DNA of 64,000 bases from Eubacterium barkeri (GCF_900107125.1 NZ_FNOU01000004.1:114521-178520); one strand, 5' to 3'. Positions 44,501 through 53,595 are shown, counted from the first letter of the stretch. Made by a program: numbers and translations. The notes: a model not told the origin generated them from the letters alone.

Positions 44501-45301
44501 ATGTATCAGGCATTATATGAGCCTATTCCAGATATAGATGGGTATTTTGAAAGGTTGGGCATTTCCGGACCCATCCACCGGGATACCCCCTGGCTGGACG
44601 CACTGATCCTTGCCCATCAGATGAGCATCCCCTTTGAAAATCTCGATGTCTTCGAGGGGCTTGCCCCCATCAATCTGAGGATTGGGGCGCTCTATCAAAA
44701 AATTATCACCGGCAGGCGGGGCGGCTATTGCTTTGAACTTAACGCCTTATTTCACGCCCTGCTTCGGGACTGTGGCTTTAGAGCATGGCCTTGTATCTGT
44801 CGGATTGTACGGGGGAAGGATTTTACCCCTCCAGTCCTTCACCGGGGCACCATCATTGAAATGGATGGTCGGCTTTTCTTTGGGGATGTGGGCTACGGCG
44901 GCCCCATGCCCCCTGGGGTCCTTCCCGTTGAGGATGGGTCCCGGCGCTATCTGGTGGATACGGCTTTCCGCCTCAACTTTAAGGGAGGCAGTTGGTGGGC
45001 CCTGATCCGGGAAACCGCCGAGGGCCCGGAGCCAATTTTGGAGTTTAGTACGAACCCTGTTGACCCTGTGGATTTTATCGCCCTTAATTATTATTGTGAG
45101 AACCACCCCCAGTCTATTTTCCGACAGCTGCGCATGGTCAATCGCCGGACGCCAGGGGGAAGCTGCGCCATTACCGGGGATATTTTTACCCAATGGACCC
45201 CAGAAGGAAAGGAGACTTACTCGGTGGCATCCCCGGCCGTGCGCTTCGATACCCTGGAGCAAGCCTTTGGCATTCCCCGGGCATCCCTCAATCGATCTTA
45301 A
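44501..45301 (+). CDS. nat: Arylamine N-acetyltransferase
   Basis: 266 residues. The Cys-His-Asp triad is Cys77 in GRRGGYCFELN, His114 in VLHRG and Asp129 in FFGDVGYGG. NATs transfer acetyl groups from acetyl-CoA to arylamines, arylhydroxylamines or hydrazines, and are also used in some amide-forming biosynthetic steps. Divergent from the URO-D operon and followed by a third PucR-type gene. Detoxification of an aromatic amine produced from an imported compound is conceivable but not shown. Confidence 0.87.
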   Translation: MYQALYEPIPDIDGYFERLGISGPIHRDTPWLDALILAHQMSIPFENLDVFEGLAPINLRIGALYQKIITGRRGGYCFELNALFHALLRDCGFRAWPCICRIVRGKDFTPPVLHRGTIIEMDGRLFFGDVGYGGPMPPGVLPVEDGSRRYLVDTAFRLNFKGGSWWALIRETAEGPEPILEFSTNPVDPVDFIALNYYCENHPQSIFRQLRMVNRRTPGGSCAITGDIFTQWTPEGKETYSVASPAVRFDTLEQAFGIPRASLNRS

Positions 45302-45356
45302 TTCCAGGTACAAAGGATTATATCCTGGGGAGAAGGTGAATTGGACATTTTGTACA

Positions 45357-45385
45357 TTGTGCCCAAGGGCAGGGGATGATATGCT
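45357..45385 (+). promoter_or_regulatory. Possible promoter of the third PucR-type gene
   Basis: TTGTGC (45357-45362), 17-base spacer, TATGCT (45380-45385), 42 bases before the ATG. Imperfect match. An upstream CCAGG/CCTGG repeat in the same gap is not a convincing terminator. Confidence 0.35.
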
Positions 45386-45426
45386 ATCAGTGAAATGTGA
45401 ATCACTATGAGGGGGAGGGGGATATT

Positions 45427-46908
45427 ATGAGGATCAGCATGTATCTGCTGTTAGATTGGTTTGCAGATTATGATAAAGAGGTTTATATCAAAGAGGGAAA
45501 GCCGGATATTCAGCATGTCTGTTTTTTCCCCAGTGATGGGGAGACAGAGGCAGATACCCTGTATATTGGGGGAATTAAGGAATTTTTTGGTGGTGCCCGG
45601 GAGGGGGTGCTCTGCGCCCACGGCAAAGACACCCTCTTATTTCCAGGATTGGATGCCACGGCGGTGTACGATGTGTACAATAAGATCCTGGCAGCCTTCG
45701 ATTATTACAAGGATTGGGATGAGAAGCTCAAGCTTATGATTTTCAGGGGATGTACTATCCGGGCCATGCTGGATGAAAGCCGGGAGGTGTTCCGGGATAA
45801 CCCCATTGTGGTCATGGATGCCAGCTACATGGTCCTGGGGACGACCATCCCCTTTGATTTGGGGGAGGGGGATCTGGAATACTATCACAGCCTGGAGCAG
45901 AATCATTTTCCATCCTTTGAACGTATTGCCCAGTACAATCGGGAGCTATCGGTGTACGAGCGCAATCAAACGCCCTATGTCCATCGCCTGTCCTATTTGG
46001 GGTGGCGGACCATGTATCAGAATCTATTTTCCGGGGAGGAGCTGGTGGGCTTTATTTCTGTTGGAGAAATCAATGCAACCTTCACCAAGGGAATGTGCCA
46101 GCTTCTCCAGGTCCTGGGCCGGCGGATAGTAACCTGGAAGGAATACAATGCCGATGATTCGGAGCTGACCTCCCAATCCCATGTCTTTCTGGAAATCCTC
46201 GAAGGGGGAGCCGTGGACAAGGAAGAAATTGTCGCAAGACTCAATGCCATCGGCTGGATGGCGGCGGATGAAAAGCTGCTGATCCGGATTCGTACTGAGG
46301 CGGGGGATCGAATCCTCCATTCCGTACGGCGCATTATGGATAAAACCTTTGTGGGGTGCTATACCTTTGAGTACAAGGGGGCCATCATGCTCATTGTAAA
46401 TCTGGCCCAATTCCCGGAGAGCGTGATGTTTAAGGAGCTCATTGAGCTGTTAAACACCAGTGATACCAGCTGCGGGGTGAGCTATCCCTTTAAAAATGTA
46501 TTTAATTTATGCAGCTACTATCTCCAGGCGGATATGGCCCTGACCTATGGGGCAGGATCGGAAGGCCGGGTCCATCGCTGTGAGGATTACGCCTTGGATT
46601 ATGCCATGGACGTCCTCCGGGAGAATCTGACCACAGATATCCGCCACCTGGCAGTCCGGGTGCTCAAGGCCCATGACCGCAAAAACGATACCCAGTATTA
46701 CGACACCCTGCGGGAATTCCTTCTCCATGAGCGCAATCAACGGGAGACGGCCAAGGTATTATTCATTCACCGCAATACCTTACTCTATCGTCTCCAGCGG
46801 ATTAAAGAGATCTTTGATGTGGATTTGGAAAATATTCAGACCCGAAACCATTTGCTGCTGTCCTTTCTTTTGGACGAGGCAAGGGAGCGGGATGTGGAGA
46901 AGGAATAA
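45427..46908 (+). CDS. PucR/CdaR-type transcriptional regulator (paralogue 3, more distant)
   Basis: 493 residues from ATG 45427 behind a run of GGGGGAGGGGG. The C-terminal HTH (ERNQRETAKVLFIHRNTLLYRLQRIKEIF) and middle domain agree with the two minus-strand regulators, but the N-terminal half is only loosely similar (DNPIVVMDASYMVLGTTIPF; WRTMYQNLFSGEELVGFISV). It likely senses a different compound. It is downstream of nat and upstream of the convergent condensation-like gene; its targets are unknown. Confidence 0.8.
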   Translation: MRISMYLLLDWFADYDKEVYIKEGKPDIQHVCFFPSDGETEADTLYIGGIKEFFGGAREGVLCAHGKDTLLFPGLDATAVYDVYNKILAAFDYYKDWDEKLKLMIFRGCTIRAMLDESREVFRDNPIVVMDASYMVLGTTIPFDLGEGDLEYYHSLEQNHFPSFERIAQYNRELSVYERNQTPYVHRLSYLGWRTMYQNLFSGEELVGFISVGEINATFTKGMCQLLQVLGRRIVTWKEYNADDSELTSQSHVFLEILEGGAVDKEEIVARLNAIGWMAADEKLLIRIRTEAGDRILHSVRRIMDKTFVGCYTFEYKGAIMLIVNLAQFPESVMFKELIELLNTSDTSCGVSYPFKNVFNLCSYYLQADMALTYGAGSEGRVHRCEDYALDYAMDVLRENLTTDIRHLAVRVLKAHDRKNDTQYYDTLREFLLHERNQRETAKVLFIHRNTLLYRLQRIKEIFDVDLENIQTRNHLLLSFLLDEARERDVEKE

Positions 46909-46933
46909 TAAAAGGACCGGACAGTATGCTGCT

Positions 46934-48223
46934 TTACGGATACTGCCGCATCGTATGAAAGGAATAAACCCGGTTTATTTTCGCACCGATATCTAGGGCG
47001 TTTAGAATTTCCACAAAGCGCTCACAGATGTCGGTGCTTTTATTGTATTGAGCAATGTTGAGGGTCATAATGCCCTTGAGGGAGGTCACCGCGATGGTAA
47101 AGGGGGTCATGCCCGCAGGAAGCACCACATTAAAGTCCTCAACATAGGTCAGCAGGCTATCCGGCATGACCACGTTCCCAATATTGGTGAGCAGATAGGT
47201 ATACTGATCCAGAAAGGAGGTGACAGCTTCGTACACGATTTCCCGCTTCTTTTCATTGGGAATATTGGCTTCAAGGAGGGGTTTCGATGATCGAAGGGTC
47301 TTAAGAAATTCATTAAGGAGATATTCCCCATCCATTTGTGCATCGAGAATGGCTTTGTTTTCCTTAAGGATCTCAGAAAAATCCTTTTTATCGAAGGCTT
47401 TCCCGATGGCCAATCCCCCCGTTACTGCAAAATAGCGTGTGGTAGGGGTCGGGAAAAACTGCCTTAGATTAATGGGGGTGCCGGCAATAATCGGTTTTCC
47501 CGGTTCGAGCTGCTCTTCATATTTTTCATAAATTGCCGCTCCAAAAACAGGGGATAGAAAGGTTAAAGGCGAGGCCTGGTAGGCCTTTGCTACACCGTGG
47601 AGTGCCTTGAAAGGAATCTTGATCTCAACGATGGTGTCTCCCGCATCTGGTTCCTTTTCTTCAAGGGGAACCATAAATGCGGAGTAGTGGGGCATGGTTT
47701 TAAGCGCACCAAAGGAATGGTTCCAGTACTTTTCCACCTGATCCTCGGCTTCCAGGGGGTCGAAGGGCTCATCCACGCTGCGGATACTGCCGTCATTTTC
47801 TACGGGATATCCCATAAGCTGTGCATAGCGGAAGACCAGGGATTTTACAAAGACATTAAAGCCCAGGCCATCTCCCAGGCCATGGAAGATCACGCAATAA
47901 ATGGTTTTTTCGGCATAGGTTACATAGATTAAATGCCCGTCGGAATCCTCGGTGCCCAGGGTGATGATTTGTCCCTCTTCAGGATAAACCTTCGCTGGGG
48001 TTGTGATTTCACGGTAGCCAATGTAGTTGCCGCGCTCTTCGATGCCAACGGCCATTTGTGGGAAGCGGGCGTATACATCATTGAGTGCAGCAGTCAGCTT
48101 ATCAGGGTCAATGGTTTCAGTCATGGTGACTTCATAACGGGGGGCATTGGGACAGCGGTCCGTATTCTGATATAGGTACTGCTCGCCGACGGCATCCATT
48201 TTTAAATAGGCTTTTGTTTTCAT
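46934..48223 (-). CDS. Stand-alone condensation/acyltransferase-fold protein (HxxxDG)
   Basis: 429 residues. HGLGDGLGF holds the HxxxDG motif (His114, Asp118) of the chloramphenicol-acetyltransferase/condensation superfamily; the C-terminal half has GIMTLNIAQYN-like strands typical of the second subdomain. Stand-alone members include alcohol acetyltransferases and PapA5-type acyltransferases. No adenylation or carrier-protein gene is near, so it is not part of an obvious NRPS. The physiological acyl donor and acceptor are unknown. It converges on the PucR-type gene with a 25-base gap. Confidence 0.7.
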   Translation of the reverse strand: MKTKAYLKMDAVGEQYLYQNTDRCPNAPRYEVTMTETIDPDKLTAALNDVYARFPQMAVGIEERGNYIGYREITTPAKVYPEEGQIITLGTEDSDGHLIYVTYAEKTIYCVIFHGLGDGLGFNVFVKSLVFRYAQLMGYPVENDGSIRSVDEPFDPLEAEDQVEKYWNHSFGALKTMPHYSAFMVPLEEKEPDAGDTIVEIKIPFKALHGVAKAYQASPLTFLSPVFGAAIYEKYEEQLEPGKPIIAGTPINLRQFFPTPTTRYFAVTGGLAIGKAFDKKDFSEILKENKAILDAQMDGEYLLNEFLKTLRSSKPLLEANIPNEKKREIVYEAVTSFLDQYTYLLTNIGNVVMPDSLLTYVEDFNVVLPAGMTPFTIAVTSLKGIMTLNIAQYNKSTDICERFVEILNALDIGAKINRVYSFHTMRQYP

Positions 48224-48261
48224 AGGTTCTCCTCATTAACAGACGTATTCATTTTAAATAT

Positions 48262-48290
48262 AGTATTCATTATACATCCAAAATCGTCAA
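48262..48290 (-). promoter_or_regulatory. Possible promoter of the condensation-like gene
   Basis: Minus strand: TTGACG (48285-48290), 17-base spacer, AATACT (48262-48267), about 38 bases before the start codon. An alternative TATAAT lies inside the spacer. Confidence 0.45.
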
Positions 48291-48400
48291 ATGACCATAG
48301 GAATGATGGTTTGCAAACGTCTGTACAATCTATCCAATCCATTACAAAAAACTATCCGATGCCTTCATATAATCCGTACATGGCCCAAAATTTCCCTAGC

Positions 48401-48409
48401 TGGTATACT
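48401..48409 (+). promoter_or_regulatory. Extended -10 promoter of the methyltransferase II/corrinoid pair
   Basis: TGGTATACT (TGn plus TATACT), 38 bases before ATG 48448. No good -35 box at the expected distance. Confidence 0.5.
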
Positions 48410-48447
48410 TTGACTATGAAATAAACACAAGAGAAGTGAGGTAGCCT

Positions 48448-49257
48448 ATGATAATTATTGGAGAGAAAATCAATGGGTCCATCCCCTCCATGGGGAAGGC
48501 CATTGCGGCTAGGGATGAAGAGTATATTCGGGGGATTGCCAAGGCTCAGGCAGATGCTGGTGCCACCTACATCGATGTTTGTGCATCTGTGGGGGATGAC
48601 ATCGAGCTTGAAACAATGGTGTGGCTTATCGACCTGGTCCAGGAAGTAACCGATACCCCCATTTCGGTAGACAGCCCCAATGCACAAATCTGCATTGATG
48701 CGATGAAATATTGTAAACGTCCGGGAATCATCAACTCCGTTAGTGGCGAAGGGGATAAAATGGATATTGTTTTCCCCGCTATTGCAGATACGCCCTGGGA
48801 AGTGGTGGCCCTTTTGTCGGATGATACGGGTATTCCTAAGACGGCTGGGGACCGTCTCCGGGTTTTTCACAATATTATGGACCGAGCCAATGCGGCTGGT
48901 ATCGATCCATCCCGGATTCATATTGATCCCCTGGTAGAAATGCTGTGTACCTCAGAAGATGGGATTGCCATGGTGGTAGAGGTCATTACAACCATTAAGG
49001 CGGCTTACCCCACCATCCATGTCACCGGGGCTGTCAGCAATATTTCCTTTAATCTGCCGGCCCGAAAGATGGTTAACCAAGCCTTTACTGTTCTGGCAAT
49101 GAATGCTGGAATGGATAGTGGGATATTTGATCCTTTAAACCGTGACTTGATGGGAATGGTTTTTGCAACGGAAGCCCTATTGGGACTGGATGACTATTGT
49201 ATGGAATACATTGGTGCTTATCGAGAAGGCGTATTCGGCAATCCGCCGACGAAATAG
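48448..49257 (+). CDS. Methyltetrahydrofolate:corrinoid protein methyltransferase (methyltransferase II type)
   Basis: 269 residues with the pterin-binding TIM barrel: GEKINGSIPSM at the start, GATYIDVCASVGDD, ISVDSPN, INSVSGEGDKMD, and VTGAVSNISFNLPAR near the end are the AcsE/MtvA-type family motifs. It passes the methyl group from the corrinoid protein to tetrahydrofolate (or back), feeding the Wood-Ljungdahl pathway. The corrinoid partner is encoded 55 bases downstream. It lacks an AcsE-like acs context, so it more likely serves a substrate demethylation system than the CODH/ACS. Start ATG 48448 follows GAAGTGAGG. Confidence 0.88.
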   Translation: MIIIGEKINGSIPSMGKAIAARDEEYIRGIAKAQADAGATYIDVCASVGDDIELETMVWLIDLVQEVTDTPISVDSPNAQICIDAMKYCKRPGIINSVSGEGDKMDIVFPAIADTPWEVVALLSDDTGIPKTAGDRLRVFHNIMDRANAAGIDPSRIHIDPLVEMLCTSEDGIAMVVEVITTIKAAYPTIHVTGAVSNISFNLPARKMVNQAFTVLAMNAGMDSGIFDPLNRDLMGMVFATEALLGLDDYCMEYIGAYREGVFGNPPTK

Positions 49258-49312
49258 TTTTTTATATTAGCGGGATATTCAAAGAGATTTAAGAGAGTAG
49301 AGGAGTAGAAAA

Positions 49313-49948
49313 ATGTCTAAAATTCAAGAAATCGCAGAAGCAGTCAGTGGTGGGAAATCAAAGGTTGTCGTCCAATTAGTTCAGGAAGCCGTTGCAGAAG
49401 GATGTGATCCCAATGAAATTTTAAATGTTGGAATGATTGATGCCATGGGGATTGTCGGGGAAAAATTCCAGAAAAATGAAATCTTTGTTCCGGAAATGTT
49501 AGTCGCTGCCCGGGCTATGAAGAAGGGGGTTGATGTGCTCAAACCCCATCTCGCCGGAGATTCTGTAGGCGCAGCCGGGAAACTCATCCTGGGAACCGTC
49601 GCTGGGGACCTTCATGATATTGGGAAAAACCTGGTGGGGATGATGCTGGAAAGCTCTGGCTTTGAAGTCATTGACCTGGGGGTGGATGTCCCATCGGAAA
49701 AATTCATTGAAACCGTAAAAGCCAATCCCGATGTCAAAGTGGTGGCGTTGTCGGCATTGTTGACCACGACCATGCCCTCTTTAAAGAGTACCGTAGAAGT
49801 GCTTAACGAAATGGATAGTCGGGGAGACTTCAAGGTATTAGTGGGTGGGGCCCCTATCACCCAGGAATTTGCAGATGAAATTGGAGCCGATGGTTATGCG
49901 GACGATGCAGCGAGTGCAGCAACCAAGGCAAAAGAATTGACGGCATAA
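49313..49948 (+). CDS. Corrinoid (cobalamin-binding) protein
   Basis: 211 residues. The N-terminal four-helix cap (about residues 1-85, ALVAARAMKKGVDVLK-like end) precedes the B12-binding Rossmann domain with the base-off signature Asp99-x-His101-x2-Gly104 (GDLHDIGKN), and SALLTTTMPSL and VGGAPIT further on. His101 is the expected lower axial ligand of cobalt. It shuttles methyl groups between methyltransferases I and II. The sole corrinoid protein of the window, so it would have to serve both URO-D enzymes. Confidence 0.9.
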   Translation: MSKIQEIAEAVSGGKSKVVVQLVQEAVAEGCDPNEILNVGMIDAMGIVGEKFQKNEIFVPEMLVAARAMKKGVDVLKPHLAGDSVGAAGKLILGTVAGDLHDIGKNLVGMMLESSGFEVIDLGVDVPSEKFIETVKANPDVKVVALSALLTTTMPSLKSTVEVLNEMDSRGDFKVLVGGAPITQEFADEIGADGYADDAASAATKAKELTA

Positions 49949-49959
49949 AAAATTATTGC

Positions 49960-50004
49960 CAAAAAAAGCCAGCCGACGTCACAAAACGTCAGCTGGCTTT
50001 TTTT
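49960..50004. terminator. Bidirectional terminator between the corrinoid gene and the convergent c-di-GMP gene
   Basis: 13-base arms (49967-49979 and 49986-49998, one mismatch) flanked by A7 on the left and T7 on the right, so it works on both strands. The right arm lies within the last codons (Lys-Lys-Pro-Ala-Asp-Val-Leu) of the minus-strand gene. Confidence 0.85.
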
Positions 50005-53000
50005 CCGTGATATGAGGGACTTCTATGAGGTTGGCATAAATCTCGCCACCCCGTGGGCCTGAAGTATAGTGACCGGTGCTGTAGACGGTACAGAAAGAGC
50101 CATCAATTCTTTCAATTGGGTAGAGACTGGTATAGGTATCGCCGTGTGTTAGTTGTTCTTGGATCTCTTCTAAGACACGCATTCGATCTTCCGGGGGGAT
50201 CATCAAGTCGAAACGATACCTGTATTTTTGGCGGAATGTGTCCTGGTCATAGCCCAAATTATTTAACATATTTTCATTGATAAAGGTCAGTGCCAAGGTC
50301 GATGCATTATATCGGATGAGGCCACCAGGAAGTAAATCCAAGAGTAACTGGCGATCTTTTGCCAAAGATTCCGCTTTTCGGGAGATGCGGGCCCGATTAG
50401 TATTATCCTGGATATACTGGATTCGGGCCTGCTGATTTCCCCAATCGATGAGCTTTCCTTTGATGATATAGCTGTTTTCAGAGTACTCCGATTGGATTTC
50501 ATGCTCACAATAATCACGTGTTAACTTACTAATGTGAACACAATGGGAACACGGTTTGGAATTATTCCAAATTGCTTTATAACAAGGCAGGGATAAACAC
50601 GTTTCTTTATTCTTTCCAGATAAGGTGCAGGCAGCATCATTAAGATAATAAATTTCATAGGTTTCAGGATCAATAACGACGATGGCATCGCTGGATTCGT
50701 CGAGGAGCCAGTCTAAATTACGATGGATGACTTGGTCGGGGAGGCGTGCTTCGCCACCAAAAATATGATAGCGGTTTTTCCCTAAACGCTTAGCGGTGAG
50801 CAAAGCAACATCGGCATTATGATAAACATCCTGATATTCAGTGCCATAGTTTGGTGATATGCAGACCCCAATGGAGCAAGTGACCTCAATAGGCCCTATT
50901 TTAAAGCGTAATTTAGTACTCATTTGTTCCAAACGATGGATGAGTTGGACGTGGGTAAACTGTGCCCGCATAAAAACAGCAAATTCATCGCCCCCCATTC
51001 TGCAGACGAGATCGTCCTCCCGAAACATTGTTTGTAAGGTATTGGCTACTCGTTGGATGGCAACATCCCCCTGGTCGTGTCCAAAGCGGTCATTAATGGC
51101 TTTGAAATTATCGATATCCAACATGAAAAAAATAGCAGATTGATCCTGATTGGTCAAAAAAAACTCCTGAACCTGGCGTTCCATTTCCATGCGGTTATAA
51201 ATTCCTGTTAATTGGTCCAGTTTCGCTTCTAGAGCAAGTTGCTTCATTTTGGTGAGCATACGTTTTTCGCGTTCCAAGGTTTGAATGGCGTTACGGGCGG
51301 TAACATTCTGGACCCGATGGATGGCGATATCCATATTATACGGCTTAGGAATAAAATCGCTTGCGCCCAGTTCAAATGCCTGTGCCTCACTGGTTTCACC
51401 CGCTTGGGAAGTCACAATTACTGGAATCGTCGTAAGGAGGGGATTTGACCGAAGTCGTTTGAGAAGTTGAAAACCATCAGCTACTGGCATAATAAGATCC
51501 AAAAGAATAATCGCAATTTCATCAAAATGCTCTTCAATATAATGATAGGCGACCTCTCCATTATCGGCTTCAACGATGGTGTAGGCATTTTGAAAATATT
51601 CGGCCAAAATAGCACGGTTTAATTGGATATCGTCGACAATGAGCATGACCTCATTGCCATTATCCTTATGGATATGGATGGCGCCTTCCTGCCAATCCTT
51701 GTCCGCTGCGGAAATGGGAGCGGCCAATTGAGCATTCATTAACATTGCAGTGAATTCAGTGGATGGCATGGGTTTGGCATAATAATAACCCTGGACATAG
51801 GTACAGTCCATATTGCGCAAAAGTTCAATTTGGTTACGGGATTCGACGCCCTCTGCAACAACTAATAAGTTCATCCATTTTGCCAGGCTGATGATAAAGC
51901 TTAAGATATTGCGGCTACTGTCTTTATCCGTTTCCTTTTGGATAAAGCGCATATCGAGCTTAAGGATATCTAAGGGCAATTCCGAAAGCATATTGAGTGA
52001 GGAATAGCCGCTGCCAAAGTCATCCATTTCGATGATGAATCCTAAATTCTTTAATTGAGTGACAATACCAATCAGCTGCTCTGGATTTTCAGTGTAGGCG
52101 GTTTCGGTAATCTCCAAATGGAGCTGACTTGGGCGAAGCCCATGTTTTTTAGTAATACGGGTAAGAATCGCCGGGAGATCAGCCTGATAAATATCTTTCC
52201 GGGAGACATTGACAGAAACAGGAACATATTTTTTGCTTTTTCGTACCCAGTCTGAAATAATCCCACAGGTTTTATCCCAGATATAGCAGTCCATTTCAGT
52301 AATAAAACCATTGGATTCAAAAAGGGGGATAAACTCATTGGGGCTTAAAAATCCGAGCTCAGGATGCTCCCACCGTACAAGGGCTTCGGCACCAGCAATG
52401 CGTTCGCTCTCTAAATCATACTTCGGCTGCAGATAAACCAAAAATTGTTCTTCCTGCACTGCGTTTTTCATGCTGTCGATAATTTTTTGCTCCCGCAGCA
52501 TTCGTGTGCGGATTGAATCATCATAGTAGGTATAAACACAGTGATATTGCCCCTTTGCGCTATCGGCGGCTAAAATCGCCCGATCACACATCCCTTCCAC
52601 TGGAATTTCCCGGTCGATAATGGGGTAAACACCAAATTTTAAAGAGATTTTCATGCTCAGGGGATAGTGGGATAGATGTTCCTCTGTGATGGATACAATT
52701 TTGGAAAAAGTGTTTTCACTGAGGGCTTCCGGGAGCAGTGTAACGAAATGGTCCGCGTTAAGCCGGGCACAGATCCCAGAGCGGGCAGAGACCGCTTGGT
52801 CAAGTTGTTTTGCAATATAGCAAAGGAGCCGATCCCCTTCGCTCCGGCCAAAACTGTCATTAACCAGCTTGAAACGCTCGATATCGGCCACTAAAAGTGT
52901 ATATTCAAGCTTGGAGTCCTTCTCCAGGATATCTGTCGCCCGGCGGTAAAAGGTTTCTTTATTATACAGCCCGGTTAGAGGATCTCGTTCAATTCGGTTT

Positions 53001-53389
53001 AGGTAAATATTCGATTCATAAAGCTCAATGAGGTTGTCAAGACGCTTCCGTAAGACCGAGGGGTTGTAAGGCTTTACAATAAAATCCCGGGCACCAAGTT
53101 CCAGGGCCTTGCCCTCATTTTCCTCTTTATCCATTTGGGAAGCAACAATGATTGGGATAGACGATAATGCTGGGTCTGCCGATAAAGTGTTTAACACATC
53201 ATATCCATCCATAACGGGCATGATCAGGTCGAGGAGAACGGCCGAGATCGTTGGCCCTTGATCTTTAAGAATCGTCAGAGCGTCCTGACCATTTGAGGCT
53301 TCTAAAATGGTATACTGGTCACATAGAATTTTGTTGAGAATTTTTCGGTTAACTGATTGGTCATCAACAATGAGAACTTTCCTTTTCAT
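49979..53389 (-). CDS. Hybrid c-di-GMP signalling protein: REC-GGDEF-EAL-REC-GGDEF-PAS-PAS
   Basis: 1136 residues. Receiver 1 (1-125) has Asp54 as phospho-acceptor. A first GGDEF domain (about 135-295) is degenerate, reading LNADHF at 210-215. The EAL domain (about 305-550) keeps EAL 335-337, VNVSR, EITET, DDFGSGYSS, KLDMRFI and AEGVE, so it looks active. Receiver 2 (about 580-700) has Asp631. A second GGDEF domain (about 715-880) has the intact GGDEF 799-803, so it looks active. PAS-like domains follow at about 893-1000 and 1010-1125, the first with a Cys cluster. Presence of a working cyclase and phosphodiesterase suggests phosphorylation-controlled, two-way c-di-GMP turnover. No cognate kinase is adjacent. 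Confidence 0.9.
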   Translation of the reverse strand: MKRKVLIVDDQSVNRKILNKILCDQYTILEASNGQDALTILKDQGPTISAVLLDLIMPVMDGYDVLNTLSADPALSSIPIIVASQMDKEENEGKALELGARDFIVKPYNPSVLRKRLDNLIELYESNIYLNRIERDPLTGLYNKETFYRRATDILEKDSKLEYTLLVADIERFKLVNDSFGRSEGDRLLCYIAKQLDQAVSARSGICARLNADHFVTLLPEALSENTFSKIVSITEEHLSHYPLSMKISLKFGVYPIIDREIPVEGMCDRAILAADSAKGQYHCVYTYYDDSIRTRMLREQKIIDSMKNAVQEEQFLVYLQPKYDLESERIAGAEALVRWEHPELGFLSPNEFIPLFESNGFITEMDCYIWDKTCGIISDWVRKSKKYVPVSVNVSRKDIYQADLPAILTRITKKHGLRPSQLHLEITETAYTENPEQLIGIVTQLKNLGFIIEMDDFGSGYSSLNMLSELPLDILKLDMRFIQKETDKDSSRNILSFIISLAKWMNLLVVAEGVESRNQIELLRNMDCTYVQGYYYAKPMPSTEFTAMLMNAQLAAPISAADKDWQEGAIHIHKDNGNEVMLIVDDIQLNRAILAEYFQNAYTIVEADNGEVAYHYIEEHFDEIAIILLDLIMPVADGFQLLKRLRSNPLLTTIPVIVTSQAGETSEAQAFELGASDFIPKPYNMDIAIHRVQNVTARNAIQTLEREKRMLTKMKQLALEAKLDQLTGIYNRMEMERQVQEFFLTNQDQSAIFFMLDIDNFKAINDRFGHDQGDVAIQRVANTLQTMFREDDLVCRMGGDEFAVFMRAQFTHVQLIHRLEQMSTKLRFKIGPIEVTCSIGVCISPNYGTEYQDVYHNADVALLTAKRLGKNRYHIFGGEARLPDQVIHRNLDWLLDESSDAIVVIDPETYEIYYLNDAACTLSGKNKETCLSLPCYKAIWNNSKPCSHCVHISKLTRDYCEHEIQSEYSENSYIIKGKLIDWGNQQARIQYIQDNTNRARISRKAESLAKDRQLLLDLLPGGLIRYNASTLALTFINENMLNNLGYDQDTFRQKYRYRFDLMIPPEDRMRVLEEIQEQLTHGDTYTSLYPIERIDGSFCTVYSTGHYTSGPRGGEIYANLIEVPHITEKKPADVL

Positions 53390-53487
53390 GCGTGATCATT
53401 CCCTTTCTTCCCCTAAGGTATTTCCAAAAAGTAATGCTGTTTATAAGGCTAGAATTTAAAGCTGGATTTACGAATTGATATGGTGTC

Positions 53488-53516
53488 ATGATACCTTAAA
53501 AAAACATTAAATGCAA
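53488..53516 (-). promoter_or_regulatory. Promoter of the hybrid c-di-GMP gene
   Basis: Minus strand: TTGCAT (53511-53516), 17-base spacer, TATCAT (53488-53493). The 5' leader to the ATG is about 95 bases. Confidence 0.55.
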
Positions 53517-53555
53517 TGCAAAATATTCGTTGAAGTTCTACTGTGTAAGAGAAGG

Positions 53556-53584
53556 CAAAAAAATAAGTCCGTCGAATAACGGAC
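53556..53584 (-). terminator. Terminator of the tRNA-Arg transcript
   Basis: On the minus strand GTCCGT (53584-53579), six-base loop, ACGGAC (53572-53567), followed by TTATTTTTTT. Confidence 0.7.
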
Positions 53585-53595
53585 AGTCAGTGCCA

